Source: Propionibacteriaceae bacterium (GTDB taxonomy: Bacteria > Actinomycetota > Actinomycetes > Propionibacteriales > Propionibacteriaceae). Taken from it: a stretch of 64,000 nt of DNA. Below the pieces are notes generated by a model. It worked only from the letters and a program-made list of their open reading frames with translations. It made no database searches and was not told the DNA's origin. The DNA lies in NCBI GenBank assembly GCA_031267645.1, contig JAIRYW010000013.1, positions 16,317 through 80,316 on the forward strand, written 5' to 3'. Numbering within the stretch: the first letter of the stretch is position 1; each line of letters begins with the position of its first letter. Made by a program: the position numbers and the translations under genes. Of this stretch, positions 10,104-20,545 are shown in pieces.

Positions 10104-10212
10104 CTGTGAACTCGGACTGGACCGAAGCTGGGACCGGGACGCGGGACGGTCCGGATCCGGGACCGCCAACGAGTCCTGTGAACTCGGACTGGACCGGAGC
10201 TGGGACCGGGAC
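10104..10212. repeat. 37-bp direct repeat pair
   Basis: Copies at 10104-10140 and 10176-10212 differ at one position and are 72 bp apart. They fill the convergent gap between the flavoenzyme and glnR. No ORF or stem of their own was seen. Confidence 0.7.
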
Positions 10213-10216
10213 CGCT

Positions 10217-10870
10217 TCAGGGCCGGATGGCGAAGCGGTAGCCGACGTTGCGGACAGTGCCGATCAACCACTCGTGCTCGGGCCCGAGCTTGGCCCGCAG
10301 CCGCCGGACGTGGACGTCGACCGTCCGAGTGCCGCCGTAGTAGTCGTAGCCCCAGACCTCGGCCAGCAGATGCTCGCGCGAGAAGACCCGCCCGGGGTGC
10401 AGAGCGAGGTATTTGAGCAGTTCGAACTCGGTGTAGGTCAGCTCCAGGGGATGGCCGTCCAGCATCACCGAATAGGCCGCCTCGTCGATCACCAGATCGC
10501 CCACCGCGATGGTCTCGGGGTAGGCCTCGGGCGGGGCGGTGACGATACGCAGCCGGGCGTCGTACTCGGCCGGGCCGGCCCCGTCCAAAATGAAGTCGGC
10601 GCAGCTCCACTCCTGAGAGAAGACCGGCAGGCCGCCCTCGGCCAAGATGACCAGACGGGGCACCATGATGCCGGCCGAACCGAACAACTGGCAGATCGTC
10701 TTAGCCGCCACCAAGTCGTTACGGGCGTCCACGATGACCACGTCGACCCCGGCCGAGTCGGTCAGGACCTGGTCGGTCGGCCGCCGGGTGGACAGCGCGT
10801 GGGGCAGCAGCGACAGCGGCGGCACGGGATTGGGCCCAACCCGGTCCGTGATCAGTAAAATTGTCGCCAC
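10217..10870 (-). CDS. glnR: GlnR-type nitrogen regulator (OmpR family)
   Basis: Transcription factor for nitrogen-assimilation genes in actinobacteria. The 217-residue protein has an atypical receiver domain (GVDVVIVDARNDL, LVILAEGG) and a C-terminal winged helix with TYTEFELLKYLALHPGRVF and GGTRTVDVHVRRLRAK, very close to GlnR. GlnR proteins are orphan regulators without a partner kinase, and none is adjacent here. GTG 10870 was chosen because GAGGAGGAG precedes it and it begins the conserved ATILLITD strand. A possible -10 box (TATTGT, minus strand) is at 10897-10902. Confidence 0.87.
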   Translation of the reverse strand: MATILLITDRVGPNPVPPLSLLPHALSTRRPTDQVLTDSAGVDVVIVDARNDLVAAKTICQLFGSAGIMVPRLVILAEGGLPVFSQEWSCADFILDGAGPAEYDARLRIVTAPPEAYPETIAVGDLVIDEAAYSVMLDGHPLELTYTEFELLKYLALHPGRVFSREHLLAEVWGYDYYGGTRTVDVHVRRLRAKLGPEHEWLIGTVRNVGYRFAIRP

Positions 10871-11047
10871 CGACGCCTCCTCCTCGGTCACTGCGAACAA
10901 TAGTGGAAGGATTGAGTCAGTCCTGTGACGTTTCGGAAAGCCGACCAGCCCCGGGCCGGACCCGACCGGACGGACCAGATGCGGCGGAACCGGACGGGGA
11001 ATCCTCGTCACCCCCGGAGCCGGACCCGACCCCGCCTGGCTGGTGCC

Positions 11048-11518
11048 CTAACCCTCCAGACAGATCGTGACCGGTCCGTGGTTGACCAGCTCGACCTCCA
11101 TCAGAGCGCCGAAGCGGCCGGTCTCGACCTGGGCTCCCAGCCCGCGCAGGGCGTCCACGAAGGCCTCCAGCAACGGCTCGGCCAGCGCCGCTGGGGCGGC
11201 CGCCTGCCAGGAGGGGCGGCGGCCCTTGCGGGTGTCGGCGTACAAGGTGAACTGGCTGACGACCAGCAGCGGGGCGGCGAGGTCGGAACAGGACAGGTCG
11301 CCCCGCGACCAGCCGGCGGCGCCGTCCTCGGGCCGGGCGTCCGGGTCGGGCAGCACCCGCAGCCCCCAAACCTTGGCCGCCAGCTGGGCCGCCACGGAGA
11401 CGGTGTCGGTCTGGGTCACCCCGACCAGGAGCACCAGGCCGGGCGCGGGCAGTCGGCCCACCACCTCGCCGGCGACCCGGACCTCGGCCCGGCTGGCCCG
11501 TTGCAGCACGATTCGCAC
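11048..11518 (-). CDS. dtd: D-aminoacyl-tRNA deacylase
   Basis: Hydrolyses D-aminoacyl-tRNA, protecting translation from D-amino acids. At 156 residues it is full length. The two family motifs are present: SQFTLYAD in the middle, and NHGPVTICL near the C-terminus matching the NxGP(V)T motif. The N-terminus [13 protein letters not shown] is also typical. GTG 11518 lies six bases after a TAGGCT -10 box, so the mRNA is likely leaderless. Confidence 0.93.
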   Translation of the reverse strand: MRIVLQRASRAEVRVAGEVVGRLPAPGLVLLVGVTQTDTVSVAAQLAAKVWGLRVLPDPDARPEDGAAGWSRGDLSCSDLAAPLLVVSQFTLYADTRKGRRPSWQAAAPAALAEPLLEAFVDALRGLGAQVETGRFGALMEVELVNHGPVTICLEG

Positions 11519-11524
11519 GCTGCG

Positions 11525-11530
11525 AGCCTA
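11525..11530 (-). promoter_or_regulatory. -10 box of the dtd leaderless promoter
   Basis: TAGGCT on the minus strand, six bases before the dtd GTG. The perfect inverted repeat at 11545-11575 overlies where the -35 element would be. Confidence 0.5.
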
Positions 11531-11544
11531 CGCCGTCGCCGACT

Positions 11545-11575
11545 GGCCCCACCGGCGGAGGACGACGGTGGGGCC
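11545..11575. promoter_or_regulatory. Inverted repeat in a divergent promoter region
   Basis: GGCCCCACC and GGTGGGGCC form a perfect 9-bp dyad with a 13-bp spacer, between divergent dtd and the nitrobindin-like gene. Its place over the dtd -35 region suggests an operator; a structured leader is the alternative. Confidence 0.4.
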
Positions 11576-11614
11576 GGGCCGGAGCGGAGGCGGGCCTGGA
11601 CGGTCGGCCGCCGT

Positions 11615-11620
11615 TAGACT
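11615..11620 (+). promoter_or_regulatory. -10 box before the small ORF and nitrobindin-like gene
   Basis: TAGACT lies six bases before GTG 11627, the spacing of a leaderless start. Confidence 0.4.
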
Positions 11621-11626
11621 CGGACG

Positions 11627-11755
11627 GTGGCGAGCGCCAGTGTTTGGATCATGGTGGGCCTGACGGCCCTGATCGGAGTCGGCCCGATGGTCGGACTGTG
11701 GCGCGTTTGGGCGTCGATCAGACAGGAGCGGCATGGCCTTCCAGATCTCGACTGA
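11627..11755 (+). CDS. Possible 42-residue membrane peptide
   Basis: Reads MASASVWIMVGLTALIG, then a short Trp/Arg-rich segment (LWRVWASIRQERHG). The hydrophobic stretch at about residues 5-25 could span the membrane. Support comes from a TAGACT -10 box exactly six bases before the GTG. It overlaps the start of the nitrobindin-like gene by 23 bases in another frame, so it may equally be a leader through which that gene is translated. Function unknown. Confidence 0.35.
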   Translation: MASASVWIMVGLTALIGVGPMVGLWRVWASIRQERHGLPDLD

Positions 11756-12233
11756 ACTCGACCCGGCCTTGGTGGGGCTGGCTTGGATGATCGGCCGTTG
11801 GCAGGGCTCCGGCTCCGGCGTCGAACCGGACGGCCAACCCTTCGACTACGGCCTGACGATCGACTTCGCCGAGACCGGCCGGGCCTGGCTGCACTATCTG
11901 ATGCAGTGGTTCGAAGCCGACGCCGCCGGCCAGCCGATCCGGCCCCTGGGTTTGGAGACCGGCTTCTGGCGGCCCCAGCCGGACGGCCAGGTCGAGGTCG
12001 TGATCGCGCAGCCGGAAGGCGTGGCCGAGATCTACATCGGCCAGATCGACGGCGCCAAGATCGAGTTGCGGACCGACCTGGTGGTGCGCACTGACACGGC
12101 CGAGGTGGCGACTTCGGGCGGCCACCGTCTGTACGGCAACGTCGAGTCGGACCTGATGTTCGCTTACGACCGGGGCACCGACCAGTCGGACTTGCAGCCT
12201 TATCTGTGGGCCCGGCTGAAGCGGGTCGAGTGA
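11733..12233 (+). CDS. Nitrobindin/FABP-like beta-barrel protein (UPF0678)
   Basis: 166-residue beta-barrel of the nitrobindin family; classical members bind heme and isomerise peroxynitrite. The hallmark GxWxGxG occurs as GRWQGSG at residues 18-24. The usual C-terminal HxxAxLxR, whose His is the heme-iron ligand, reads YLWARLKR here: Tyr about ten residues from the end instead of His. Heme binding is therefore doubtful or uses a Tyr ligand. The start ATG 11733 follows AGGAGCGGC. Seven bases separate it from ygfZ, so they form an operon. Confidence 0.8.
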   Translation: MAFQISTELDPALVGLAWMIGRWQGSGSGVEPDGQPFDYGLTIDFAETGRAWLHYLMQWFEADAAGQPIRPLGLETGFWRPQPDGQVEVVIAQPEGVAEIYIGQIDGAKIELRTDLVVRTDTAEVATSGGHRLYGNVESDLMFAYDRGTDQSDLQPYLWARLKRVE

Positions 12234-12240
12234 GCCGGCC

Positions 12241-13311
12241 GTGAGCCGCGTGCTGTTCCCGGACGGCCCGGACGTCGGCCTGGCCTGGCATTACGGCGAT
12301 CCGCTGGGCGAGCAGCGCTGGCTGGACGGCGACGGCGCCGTGGTCGACCTGTCCAACCGTGACGTCATCTGTCTGACCGGTCCGCAGCGGGCCGAGTACC
12401 TCGACCTGATCGGGACTCAGCGGCTGGCCGGTCTGGCGGCGGGCCAGGCGGCCTGGGCCTATCTGCTGGACGGGCGGGGCCAGATCCAGAACGACCTCCA
12501 CCTGGTCGAGACCGGCCAGGCCATCTGGGCCTGGACCGAGCCGGGGCGCGGCCCGGACTTGGCCGACTGGTTGGAGAGCCGAAAATTCCGTCTCCAAGTC
12601 GAGGCCCGGGCCTGCCCCGAACTGGCCCTGGTCTGGGCCTCCGGCCAGGCCGGCGGCCTGCTCGACCTGGCCCAGACGGCCGGTTGGGTGACGCGACGGG
12701 GGCCGGAGTCGCTGGGCGGAGCCGAGGTCCTGGTCCCCCGGGACGATCTGGCTCGGGCCCTGGCCAGCGGCCAGCCGGTCGGACTGTGGGGGTTCGAGGC
12801 CCGCCGCATCGCGGCCGGTCTGCCCCGGTTGGGCCTGGACACCGACCAGCGCACCATTCCGAACGAGCTCGGCCTGCCCTCCCTGGCCGTCTCGTTGGAC
12901 AAAGGGTGTTATCCCGGGCAGGAGACCGTGGCCCGGGTGCACAATCTGGGCCACCCGCCCCGGCGCTTGGTCCGGCTCCATCTGGACGGTTCGGCCGAAC
13001 GACTGTTGGCCTCGGGCACGCCCTTACGACTGGCTCCGAGCGGGCGGTCCGACGTCCCAGAGGAGCCGGCCGAGACCGACCCGTCGGGCCCGGTCGGCCG
13101 ACTGGGTTCGATGTCCTGGCACTGGGAACTGGGGCCGATCGGTCTGGCCCTGGTGCGCCGACAGCTGCCCCAGGCGGCCACTGTGCTGGCGGACGAGGTG
13201 GCCGGGGCGGTCGAAGACCTGGTCGACCCCGAACAGGGCCGCCATTTCCGTTCCGACCTGCCGGGCCGAGCCCGCCGACGGTCACTCGGCCCCATCGGCG
13301 GACCGGCTTAG
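12241..13311 (+). CDS. ygfZ: Folate-binding YgfZ/CAF17-type protein
   Basis: Folate-binding protein related to GcvT that helps maintain Fe-S enzymes. The diagnostic KGCYPGQE motif, with its conserved cysteine, is present near residue 223, after an N-terminal GcvT-like domain (LSNRDVICLTGPQRAEYL). At 356 residues the length is normal for actinobacterial members. GTG 12241 follows the nitrobindin-like gene by seven bases. Confidence 0.87.
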   Translation: MSRVLFPDGPDVGLAWHYGDPLGEQRWLDGDGAVVDLSNRDVICLTGPQRAEYLDLIGTQRLAGLAAGQAAWAYLLDGRGQIQNDLHLVETGQAIWAWTEPGRGPDLADWLESRKFRLQVEARACPELALVWASGQAGGLLDLAQTAGWVTRRGPESLGGAEVLVPRDDLARALASGQPVGLWGFEARRIAAGLPRLGLDTDQRTIPNELGLPSLAVSLDKGCYPGQETVARVHNLGHPPRRLVRLHLDGSAERLLASGTPLRLAPSGRSDVPEEPAETDPSGPVGRLGSMSWHWELGPIGLALVRRQLPQAATVLADEVAGAVEDLVDPEQGRHFRSDLPGRARRRSLGPIGGPA

Positions 13312-13315
13312 CCCC

Positions 13316-13330
13316 GGCCGACCTTCGGCC
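13316..13330. terminator. Short hairpin between convergent ygfZ and typA
   Basis: GGCCGA and TCGGCC pair around a 3-base loop in the 36-bp gap between convergent genes. It could serve both directions. Confidence 0.4.
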
Positions 13331-13347
13331 CCAACGACCGACCGGAC

Positions 13348-15216
<1,869 letters not shown>

Positions 15217-15491
15217 CGATCTCCTTGAGCGAGCGGATGGTCCACGGCGAGGCGGACCGGTCTGTCATTCTACCGACCGAGCCCACCGCCCGGCTCCGTC
15301 GTCGGCTCCGGACGGCGGCGCCCGCCGACTGGGCGGGGCTGGGACGGCGGCGCTGGCGGCGTATGGTGTTGGTCCACCGGCCTGCGGCGTCCGCCCACTC
15401 CGCCCCGACGCTGAGCGGAACCCAGGCCCGATGGTCCCGCCTCGAACCGCCCAGCCTCGCCCCTTCGGGAGACACAACACTAGGAGAACCC

Positions 15492-16430
15492 ATGAAGACC
15501 ATCTCTCTGTCCGGCGCCGACCTGGTGGCCTCCAACGTCATCCTGGGCCAGATGCGGATCTGGGAAAAGACCGACGACGAGATCCGGGCCTTGGCCCGGG
15601 CCGGTCTGGAAGCCGGCGTCAACATGGTCGACCACGCCGACATCTACGGCGGCGGGGTCGAGCACCGTTGCGAGGAGCGCTTCGCCCAGGCCCTCCAGCT
15701 GACGCCGTCCCAACGCTCGCAGCTGATCATCCAGACCAAGTGCGGCATCAACCTGGCCGAGAACTATTTCGACTTCTCGGCTCAACGCATCCTGACCCAG
15801 GTCGAGGGGTCGCTCAAAGCCCTTCAGACCGACTACATCGACATCCTGCTGTTGCACCGACCGGACGCCTTGGTCGAGCCGGAGGAGGTGGCCCAGGCCT
15901 TGGACCAGCTCCACCGCCAAGGCAAGGTGCTCCACTTCGGCGTCTCCAACCACACGCCCAACCAGATCGAGCTGCTCAAGACCGCCGTCACCCAACCCCT
16001 GATCGTCAACCAGCTCCAGCTGTCGATCCCGCACTCCTCGCTGGTGGCGGCCCCGCTGGCCGCCAACATGGCCAACTTGGACCAGTCCATCGACCGTGAC
16101 AATGGTCTTTTGGACTACTGCCGGATCCACCACATCACGGTGCAGGCCTGGTCGCCCTTCCAACATGGCTTCTTCCGGGGCACCTTCTTGGGCGACCGCG
16201 AGAACTTCGCCGCCCTCAACGACGTGCTCGACCGGCTGGCGGCCCAATACCAAGTCACGCCGCTGGCCATCGCCACGGCTTGGATCTTGCGCCACCCGGC
16301 CCGGCCGCAAGTGGTCCTGGGCACCACCCGGCCCGACCGGGTGCGGGAGGCCTGCGCCGGCTCCGACCTGGTTTTGACCCGGCCGGAGTGGTACGAGCTG
16401 TTCAAGGCGGCCGGCCACCGCGTGCCCTGA
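15492..16430 (+). CDS. Aldo/keto reductase (YdhF-like)
   Basis: NADPH-dependent oxidoreductase of the aldo/keto reductase superfamily, 312 residues, TIM barrel. The catalytic tetrad can be placed: Asp and Tyr in VDHADIYGGG, Lys in IQTKCGI, His in LLHRPDAL. The C-terminus has the cofactor motif VVLGTTRPDRV. ATG 15492 follows TAGGAGAACCC. The 275 bp upstream hold no gene; TATGGT at 15362-15367 could be a -10 box. The substrate is unknown. Confidence 0.85.
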   Translation: MKTISLSGADLVASNVILGQMRIWEKTDDEIRALARAGLEAGVNMVDHADIYGGGVEHRCEERFAQALQLTPSQRSQLIIQTKCGINLAENYFDFSAQRILTQVEGSLKALQTDYIDILLLHRPDALVEPEEVAQALDQLHRQGKVLHFGVSNHTPNQIELLKTAVTQPLIVNQLQLSIPHSSLVAAPLAANMANLDQSIDRDNGLLDYCRIHHITVQAWSPFQHGFFRGTFLGDRENFAALNDVLDRLAAQYQVTPLAIATAWILRHPARPQVVLGTTRPDRVREACAGSDLVLTRPEWYELFKAAGHRVP

Positions 16431-16484
16431 GCCCCGGCGGTTTGGTCGGCGGCGGACGGCCCCGTCCGACCAGCGCGCGACCGG

Positions 16485-16582
16485 CCCGATGGGCGCGCGA
16501 CCGCTGGCGGGCGGCCCCAGCACAGCCGTACAGGACGGCGAAAGCCACGACCACCGACCCGATGGGCGCGCGACCGCTGGCG
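16485..16582. repeat. 25-bp direct repeat pair before the Eis-like gene
   Basis: Identical 25-bp copies at 16485-16509 and 16558-16582, 73 bp apart, lie in the 200-bp gap upstream of the acetyltransferase. An additional GCGCGCGACCG fragment is just before the first copy. Confidence 0.7.
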
Positions 16583-16629
16583 CACGGCCCGGCTTGGCCA
16601 TAGGGGGTGGCGGATGCCAGGCTGGGGGC

Positions 16630-17892
16630 GTGGATGAGAAGGCGTATCGCTTGGTGGAGGTCGGCTCGCAGCGGGCCGACCAGTTTTGGAGTGTCGCCCA
16701 GTGGGCTTTCGGCGAACCGCCGGTGGCCGGCGAGGCCGAGAGCCTGCGCCGATCCGTCGATTGGTCGCGCAGCCGTGGCGTCGAGGTGGTCGGCGGGGCC
16801 GAGGCCGGCCGCCTGGTGGCGGCCTCGACCTCTTGGCGCTTCGACTTGCCGGCGCCCGGGGCCCGCATCCCGGCCGGCGGCCTGACCTGGGTCGGCGTCC
16901 ACCCCGGACATCGCCGCCAGGGTCTGCTGAGCGCCATGATCGAACGCCATCTGGCCGATTGCCAGGACCGGGGCGAGCCGATCTCGGTCCTGACCGCCAC
17001 CGAGGCCCCGATCTATCCCCGCTTCGGCTACGGCTTGGCCGCCAGCGGCCTGGAGCTGACCTTGCCCCGCGGGGCCCGCCTGGTCGATCTGCCCGCCGCC
17101 GCCGGAGTCACGGTCGAATTGGTCGAAGCCGACGTCACCCGCTGGTCCGACCAAGTGGAGTCGATCCACCGCGCCGCCGGCCAGGGCCCCTGGGCCAGAC
17201 CCGGCTGGGTCCACTGCGCCACCGTCGGCATGGCCGAGGAGCACTTCGACGATTTCCCCGAACGACGGGGCCAGGCCGAGACTTTGAAATTGGCTTTGGC
17301 CTACCGCCAGGGCCGCCCCAGCGGTTACGCCTTCTTCCAGCGCACCGGCAAGTGGGTCCATCATCGGGCCGTCGGCTCGGCCGCGGTCAAGGAGCTGGTG
17401 GCGCTCGACCCGGCCAGCGGCCACGCCCTCTGGTCGCGTCTGCTCGACCTCGATCTGACCGACCAGGTGACCTCTCCCCTGCTGCCGGTGGACGACCCGC
17501 TGTTGACCTGGCTGGTCGATCCCCGGGCCGCCCAGCCCCTGCTGAGCGACGTCGCCTGGCTACGCCTGGTCGACTTGCCGACGGCTCTGTCCACCCGCCG
17601 TTACGCCACCGCGGTCGACTTGACGCTGGAGGTGACGGACCGTCTGATCCCGGCCAACGCCGGTCGTTGGCGCCTGGTCGGCGGCCCCGACCAGGCCAGC
17701 CTGACCCGGACCGAGGCCGCGCCCGACCTCGTCCTCGACGTCAAAGAGCTGGGCAGCCTCTACCTGGGCGGCGGTTCGACCGGCGCTTTGGCCGGCGCCA
17801 GTCGGATCGAACAACGCCGCCTAGGCGCCCTGGCCCAGCTCGACGCCGCCTGCCACCACTGGTTGGCCCCCGGTCTGTCGCGCGTGTTCTAA
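16630..17892 (+). CDS. Eis-family GNAT N-acetyltransferase
   Basis: Enhanced-intracellular-survival-type acetyltransferase; family members acetylate aminoglycosides, lysines or other amines. The 420 residues fit the three-part Eis layout: GNAT domain with the acetyl-CoA loop VHPGHRRQGLLSAMI near residues 95-110, second GNAT-like domain, then an SCP2-like C-terminal domain. The aromatic motif APIYPRFGYG is typical. GTG 16630 was chosen because the conserved sequence starts there; the upstream open frame covers the direct repeats. Confidence 0.82.
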   Translation: MDEKAYRLVEVGSQRADQFWSVAQWAFGEPPVAGEAESLRRSVDWSRSRGVEVVGGAEAGRLVAASTSWRFDLPAPGARIPAGGLTWVGVHPGHRRQGLLSAMIERHLADCQDRGEPISVLTATEAPIYPRFGYGLAASGLELTLPRGARLVDLPAAAGVTVELVEADVTRWSDQVESIHRAAGQGPWARPGWVHCATVGMAEEHFDDFPERRGQAETLKLALAYRQGRPSGYAFFQRTGKWVHHRAVGSAAVKELVALDPASGHALWSRLLDLDLTDQVTSPLLPVDDPLLTWLVDPRAAQPLLSDVAWLRLVDLPTALSTRRYATAVDLTLEVTDRLIPANAGRWRLVGGPDQASLTRTEAAPDLVLDVKELGSLYLGGGSTGALAGASRIEQRRLGALAQLDAACHHWLAPGLSRVF

Positions 17893-17922
17893 CCGCCCGC
17901 CCGGTCGGCTGGAAACGGGCGG
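17893..17922 (+). terminator. Hairpin after the Eis-like gene
   Basis: CCGCCCG pairs with CGGGCGG directly after the stop codon. The rest of the gap to 18140 shows no supported gene. Confidence 0.45.
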
Positions 17923-18140
17923 GATCAAGGCCGCCTCGTCCGGTTTTGGGCGCTGCGGTCGGTTGGATGATAGGAACAGTGGTCTTCGTCGCTTTGGTCC
18001 TGCGGACATTTTGACCGGCCGGACCGCCGGAAAGCCCCGAAGCCGAGCCGGCCGGGCCCCGCTCCCCCAGCGACAGGACCCGACCGGCGGTCGAGGATAC
18101 GACTACGACGAGCGGCCGGACGACGGGCCGCTCCGTCTCA

Positions 18141-19541
18141 TTAGAAGGTCAACTTGCCCGGGTTCATGACCCCGGCCGGGTCGAGCAGACGCTTGAGGCC
18201 GTGCAACAGCTCGATGCCGGTGGCTCCGTGCTCGGCCTCCAGCCAGGGCGCCCGCTCGTAACCGACGCCGTGGTGGTGGCCGATGATGGCGCCCTCGGCC
18301 AGGACGGCCTCCATGACGTCGCTCCAAAGCTGGTCGTAAGCCCGCAAGGCCTCGCCCTCGGTCGGCTTGGTGCCGGTCGAGATGACATAGAGGCAAGCCC
18401 CGTCGGGGTAGATGTGCGAGACGTGGCCCATGACCGTGTCCATGGTCCGGCCGGCCGCCTGGCGCATGGTCTCCATAACCTTGGGCAGCGACGACCAGGT
18501 GGCCGCGATCTCGATGGCCTCGGCCACGCCGCCGTCGCGCGACACCTGGTCGGACATCCAAGAGACGTCGAAGCGCTTACGCTCCCAAGACTGGGCCGGC
18601 TCCTCGCCCTGGTCGCGACCGCCTTGTTCAGCCGCCAGCCGAGCCACGATCTGGGCCTGCGTCCGAGTCAACTCGGCCGCCCCCTCGTACAACAGGACCA
18701 TCAGCCACGAGCCGTCGGCGACCGTGAACTGGGCGTGTTTGGCGGCCGTCTCGACCGGGTCGTAGATCCGCAGCACGGCCGGCACGACGCCAGCCGCCTG
18801 CATGGCCCGGGTGGTGTCGAGGGCGGCCTCGAAGCTGTCGAAGGCGAAGGAGGCGTACAACCGGCTCTCCGGGATCGGCACGACCTTGAGGGTGACTTCG
18901 GTGATGACGCCGAAACAGCCTTCGGAACCGAGGAAGAGCTGGCGCAGGTCCGGCCCGGTCGAGGCCCGGGGGGCGTTGTGCGACTGGTAGATCTGGCCCG
19001 AGGGCAGCACCACCCGCAGCTCGGCCAGCCGGTCCTCGACGCTGCCGTAGAGGCTGGAGAAGGTGCCGGTGCCACGCATGGCGATCGATCCGGCCACGCC
19101 GGCGGTGTAGAAGGACTGAGGGTAGTGGCCGCCGGTCAGCCCGTGCTGATTCAGCTCGGTCTCCAAATCGGACAGCAAGATCGAGCCCTGGACCCGGACC
19201 CGCCGGTTGTAGGGGTCGATCTCCAGGACCTGGTCGAAGTGGCGCAGATCGAGCAAGAGGCCGCCCTGCAATGGGATCTGGGAACCCACCACCGAAGAGC
19301 CGGGGCCGCGCGGCGTGACCGGAACGCCGTTGGCCGAGCACCACTGCAAGACGGCCACGATGTCGGCCTCGTCCCGCGGCGTCACCACGGCCTCGGCCAA
19401 GGCCACGTTCTGACCGCAGCGTTCCAACTTCTGCGAGCGGTAACTGGCGTCACGGGACAACAGGGCCAGTTCGGCCGGATCGGTCGAGACGCGGTCGGGG
19501 CCGACCAGCTGGCGGAGTTGGTCGATGTCTTCGGTCCTCAT
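18141..19541 (-). CDS. FAD-binding oxidoreductase, alkyl-DHAP synthase-like
   Basis: 466-residue flavoprotein of the VAO/PCMH fold. The FAD domain shows VTPRGPGSSVVGSQ and LGSEGCFGVITEVTLK. The C-terminal GHHHGVGYERAPW matches the histidine motif of alkylglycerone-phosphate synthases, which exchange an acyl for an alkyl chain in ether-lipid synthesis. Whether this protein makes ether lipid is unproven; related bacterial flavoproteins oxidise hydroxyacids. It lies 128 bp downstream of an IclR regulator on the same strand and is probably controlled by it. Confidence 0.75.
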   Translation of the reverse strand: MRTEDIDQLRQLVGPDRVSTDPAELALLSRDASYRSQKLERCGQNVALAEAVVTPRDEADIVAVLQWCSANGVPVTPRGPGSSVVGSQIPLQGGLLLDLRHFDQVLEIDPYNRRVRVQGSILLSDLETELNQHGLTGGHYPQSFYTAGVAGSIAMRGTGTFSSLYGSVEDRLAELRVVLPSGQIYQSHNAPRASTGPDLRQLFLGSEGCFGVITEVTLKVVPIPESRLYASFAFDSFEAALDTTRAMQAAGVVPAVLRIYDPVETAAKHAQFTVADGSWLMVLLYEGAAELTRTQAQIVARLAAEQGGRDQGEEPAQSWERKRFDVSWMSDQVSRDGGVAEAIEIAATWSSLPKVMETMRQAAGRTMDTVMGHVSHIYPDGACLYVISTGTKPTEGEALRAYDQLWSDVMEAVLAEGAIIGHHHGVGYERAPWLEAEHGATGIELLHGLKRLLDPAGVMNPGKLTF

Positions 19542-19668
19542 ACGGGATCGCCTTTCGCTTGATTGGCCTCGAACTGGTTCGGGCGCCGATGAACGCCACT
19601 CAGCGCTGACCTGGGGTCAGGCCGGTGGCACGGGGTCGGTTCTGGGTCGTCGGCCCAGTCCTGACCTG

Positions 19669-20481
19669 TCATTTGGGATCGCCTCCGATGGAGAGCGAGA
19701 ACTCCCGCGCGGTGGATTTCATGGCCCGCAGACAGCGGTCCGTGACTCGGACCTCGCGATCGGTGGACCAGGTCATGGACAAGGTGCCGACGACCTGGCG
19801 CCGGTTGCCCCAGATCGGCACGGCCACACAGCACAACCCGACCGCCACCTCGTGGTTGTCCAAGGCGAAGCCTTGGGCCAAGACCCGCTCGCATTCCTCC
19901 CGCAAGCGGTCCGGCTGGGTGATCGTGTTCGGCGTCAGACGAGTCAAGGCGCGGGTGACGTAAGCGTCGACGGCCGACCTCTGATGGGCCAGGAAGATCT
20001 TGCCCGAAGCGCTGGCGTGGGCCGGTCGACGGCTGCCCACCCTGACCGAACGATTGATCTGCTGGGAAGAGGCCGCCACCGTCACGACCGTGCCCTGGTC
20101 GTAGACCGTGCAGTGGATCATTTGGTCGGTCATACGGGCCAACTCGTCCACCCGGACGACGGACTGACGCACGAACTCTCGCTGACGGGAGGATTGCAGG
20201 GCCAGCTCTTCCACCATCGGGCCCAGACGGTAACAGTTCGATTGTTGAGCGGTCAGCTCGACCAGGCCGAGCGAGATCAACGAGCTCAGGTAGCGGTAGA
20301 CCGTCCGGCGGGGCATGCCGGTCTCCTCGCACAGGCGGGCGACACCGGCTCCACCAGGCCCCGACCCAGACAGCACCTGGATCAAAGCGAAGGCATTCTC
20401 GACCGTTGCCAGCCCTTCATTGGGTCTAACCACATCATCCATCTTTGGCGCCTCGGCCTTCCCGATAAAGTCCAGTGCCAT
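19669..20481 (-). CDS. IclR-family transcriptional regulator
   Basis: 270 residues if started at ATG 20481; ATG 20442 (257 residues) is also plausible. An N-terminal winged helix (VARLCEETGMPRRTVYRYL) is followed by the IclR effector domain (GSRRPAHASASGKIFLA, VAVPIWGNRRQVVGTLS). Such regulators usually control the adjacent catabolic gene, here the flavoprotein. It lies 64 bp after the histidine kinase gene, so read-through from the two-component operon is possible. Confidence 0.88.
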   Translation of the reverse strand: MALDFIGKAEAPKMDDVVRPNEGLATVENAFALIQVLSGSGPGGAGVARLCEETGMPRRTVYRYLSSLISLGLVELTAQQSNCYRLGPMVEELALQSSRQREFVRQSVVRVDELARMTDQMIHCTVYDQGTVVTVAASSQQINRSVRVGSRRPAHASASGKIFLAHQRSAVDAYVTRALTRLTPNTITQPDRLREECERVLAQGFALDNHEVAVGLCCVAVPIWGNRRQVVGTLSMTWSTDREVRVTDRCLRAMKSTAREFSLSIGGDPK

Positions 20482-20545
20482 TCCCTGGCATCGCCCCACG
20501 GTCCCGCCCCGGCGACGGCCCAGGAGCCGGGAGACGACGCTTCGA

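Noticed and set aside
16686..18014. 442-codon plus-strand frame overlapping the Eis-like gene
   Set aside because: Arg/Pro/Gly-rich shadow in another frame; the Eis frame holds the acetyl-CoA loop and other motifs.
17893..18140. Small plus-strand ORF (68 codons at 17963-18169)
   Set aside because: No ribosome site, Arg/Pro-rich, overlaps the end of the opposite flavoprotein gene.
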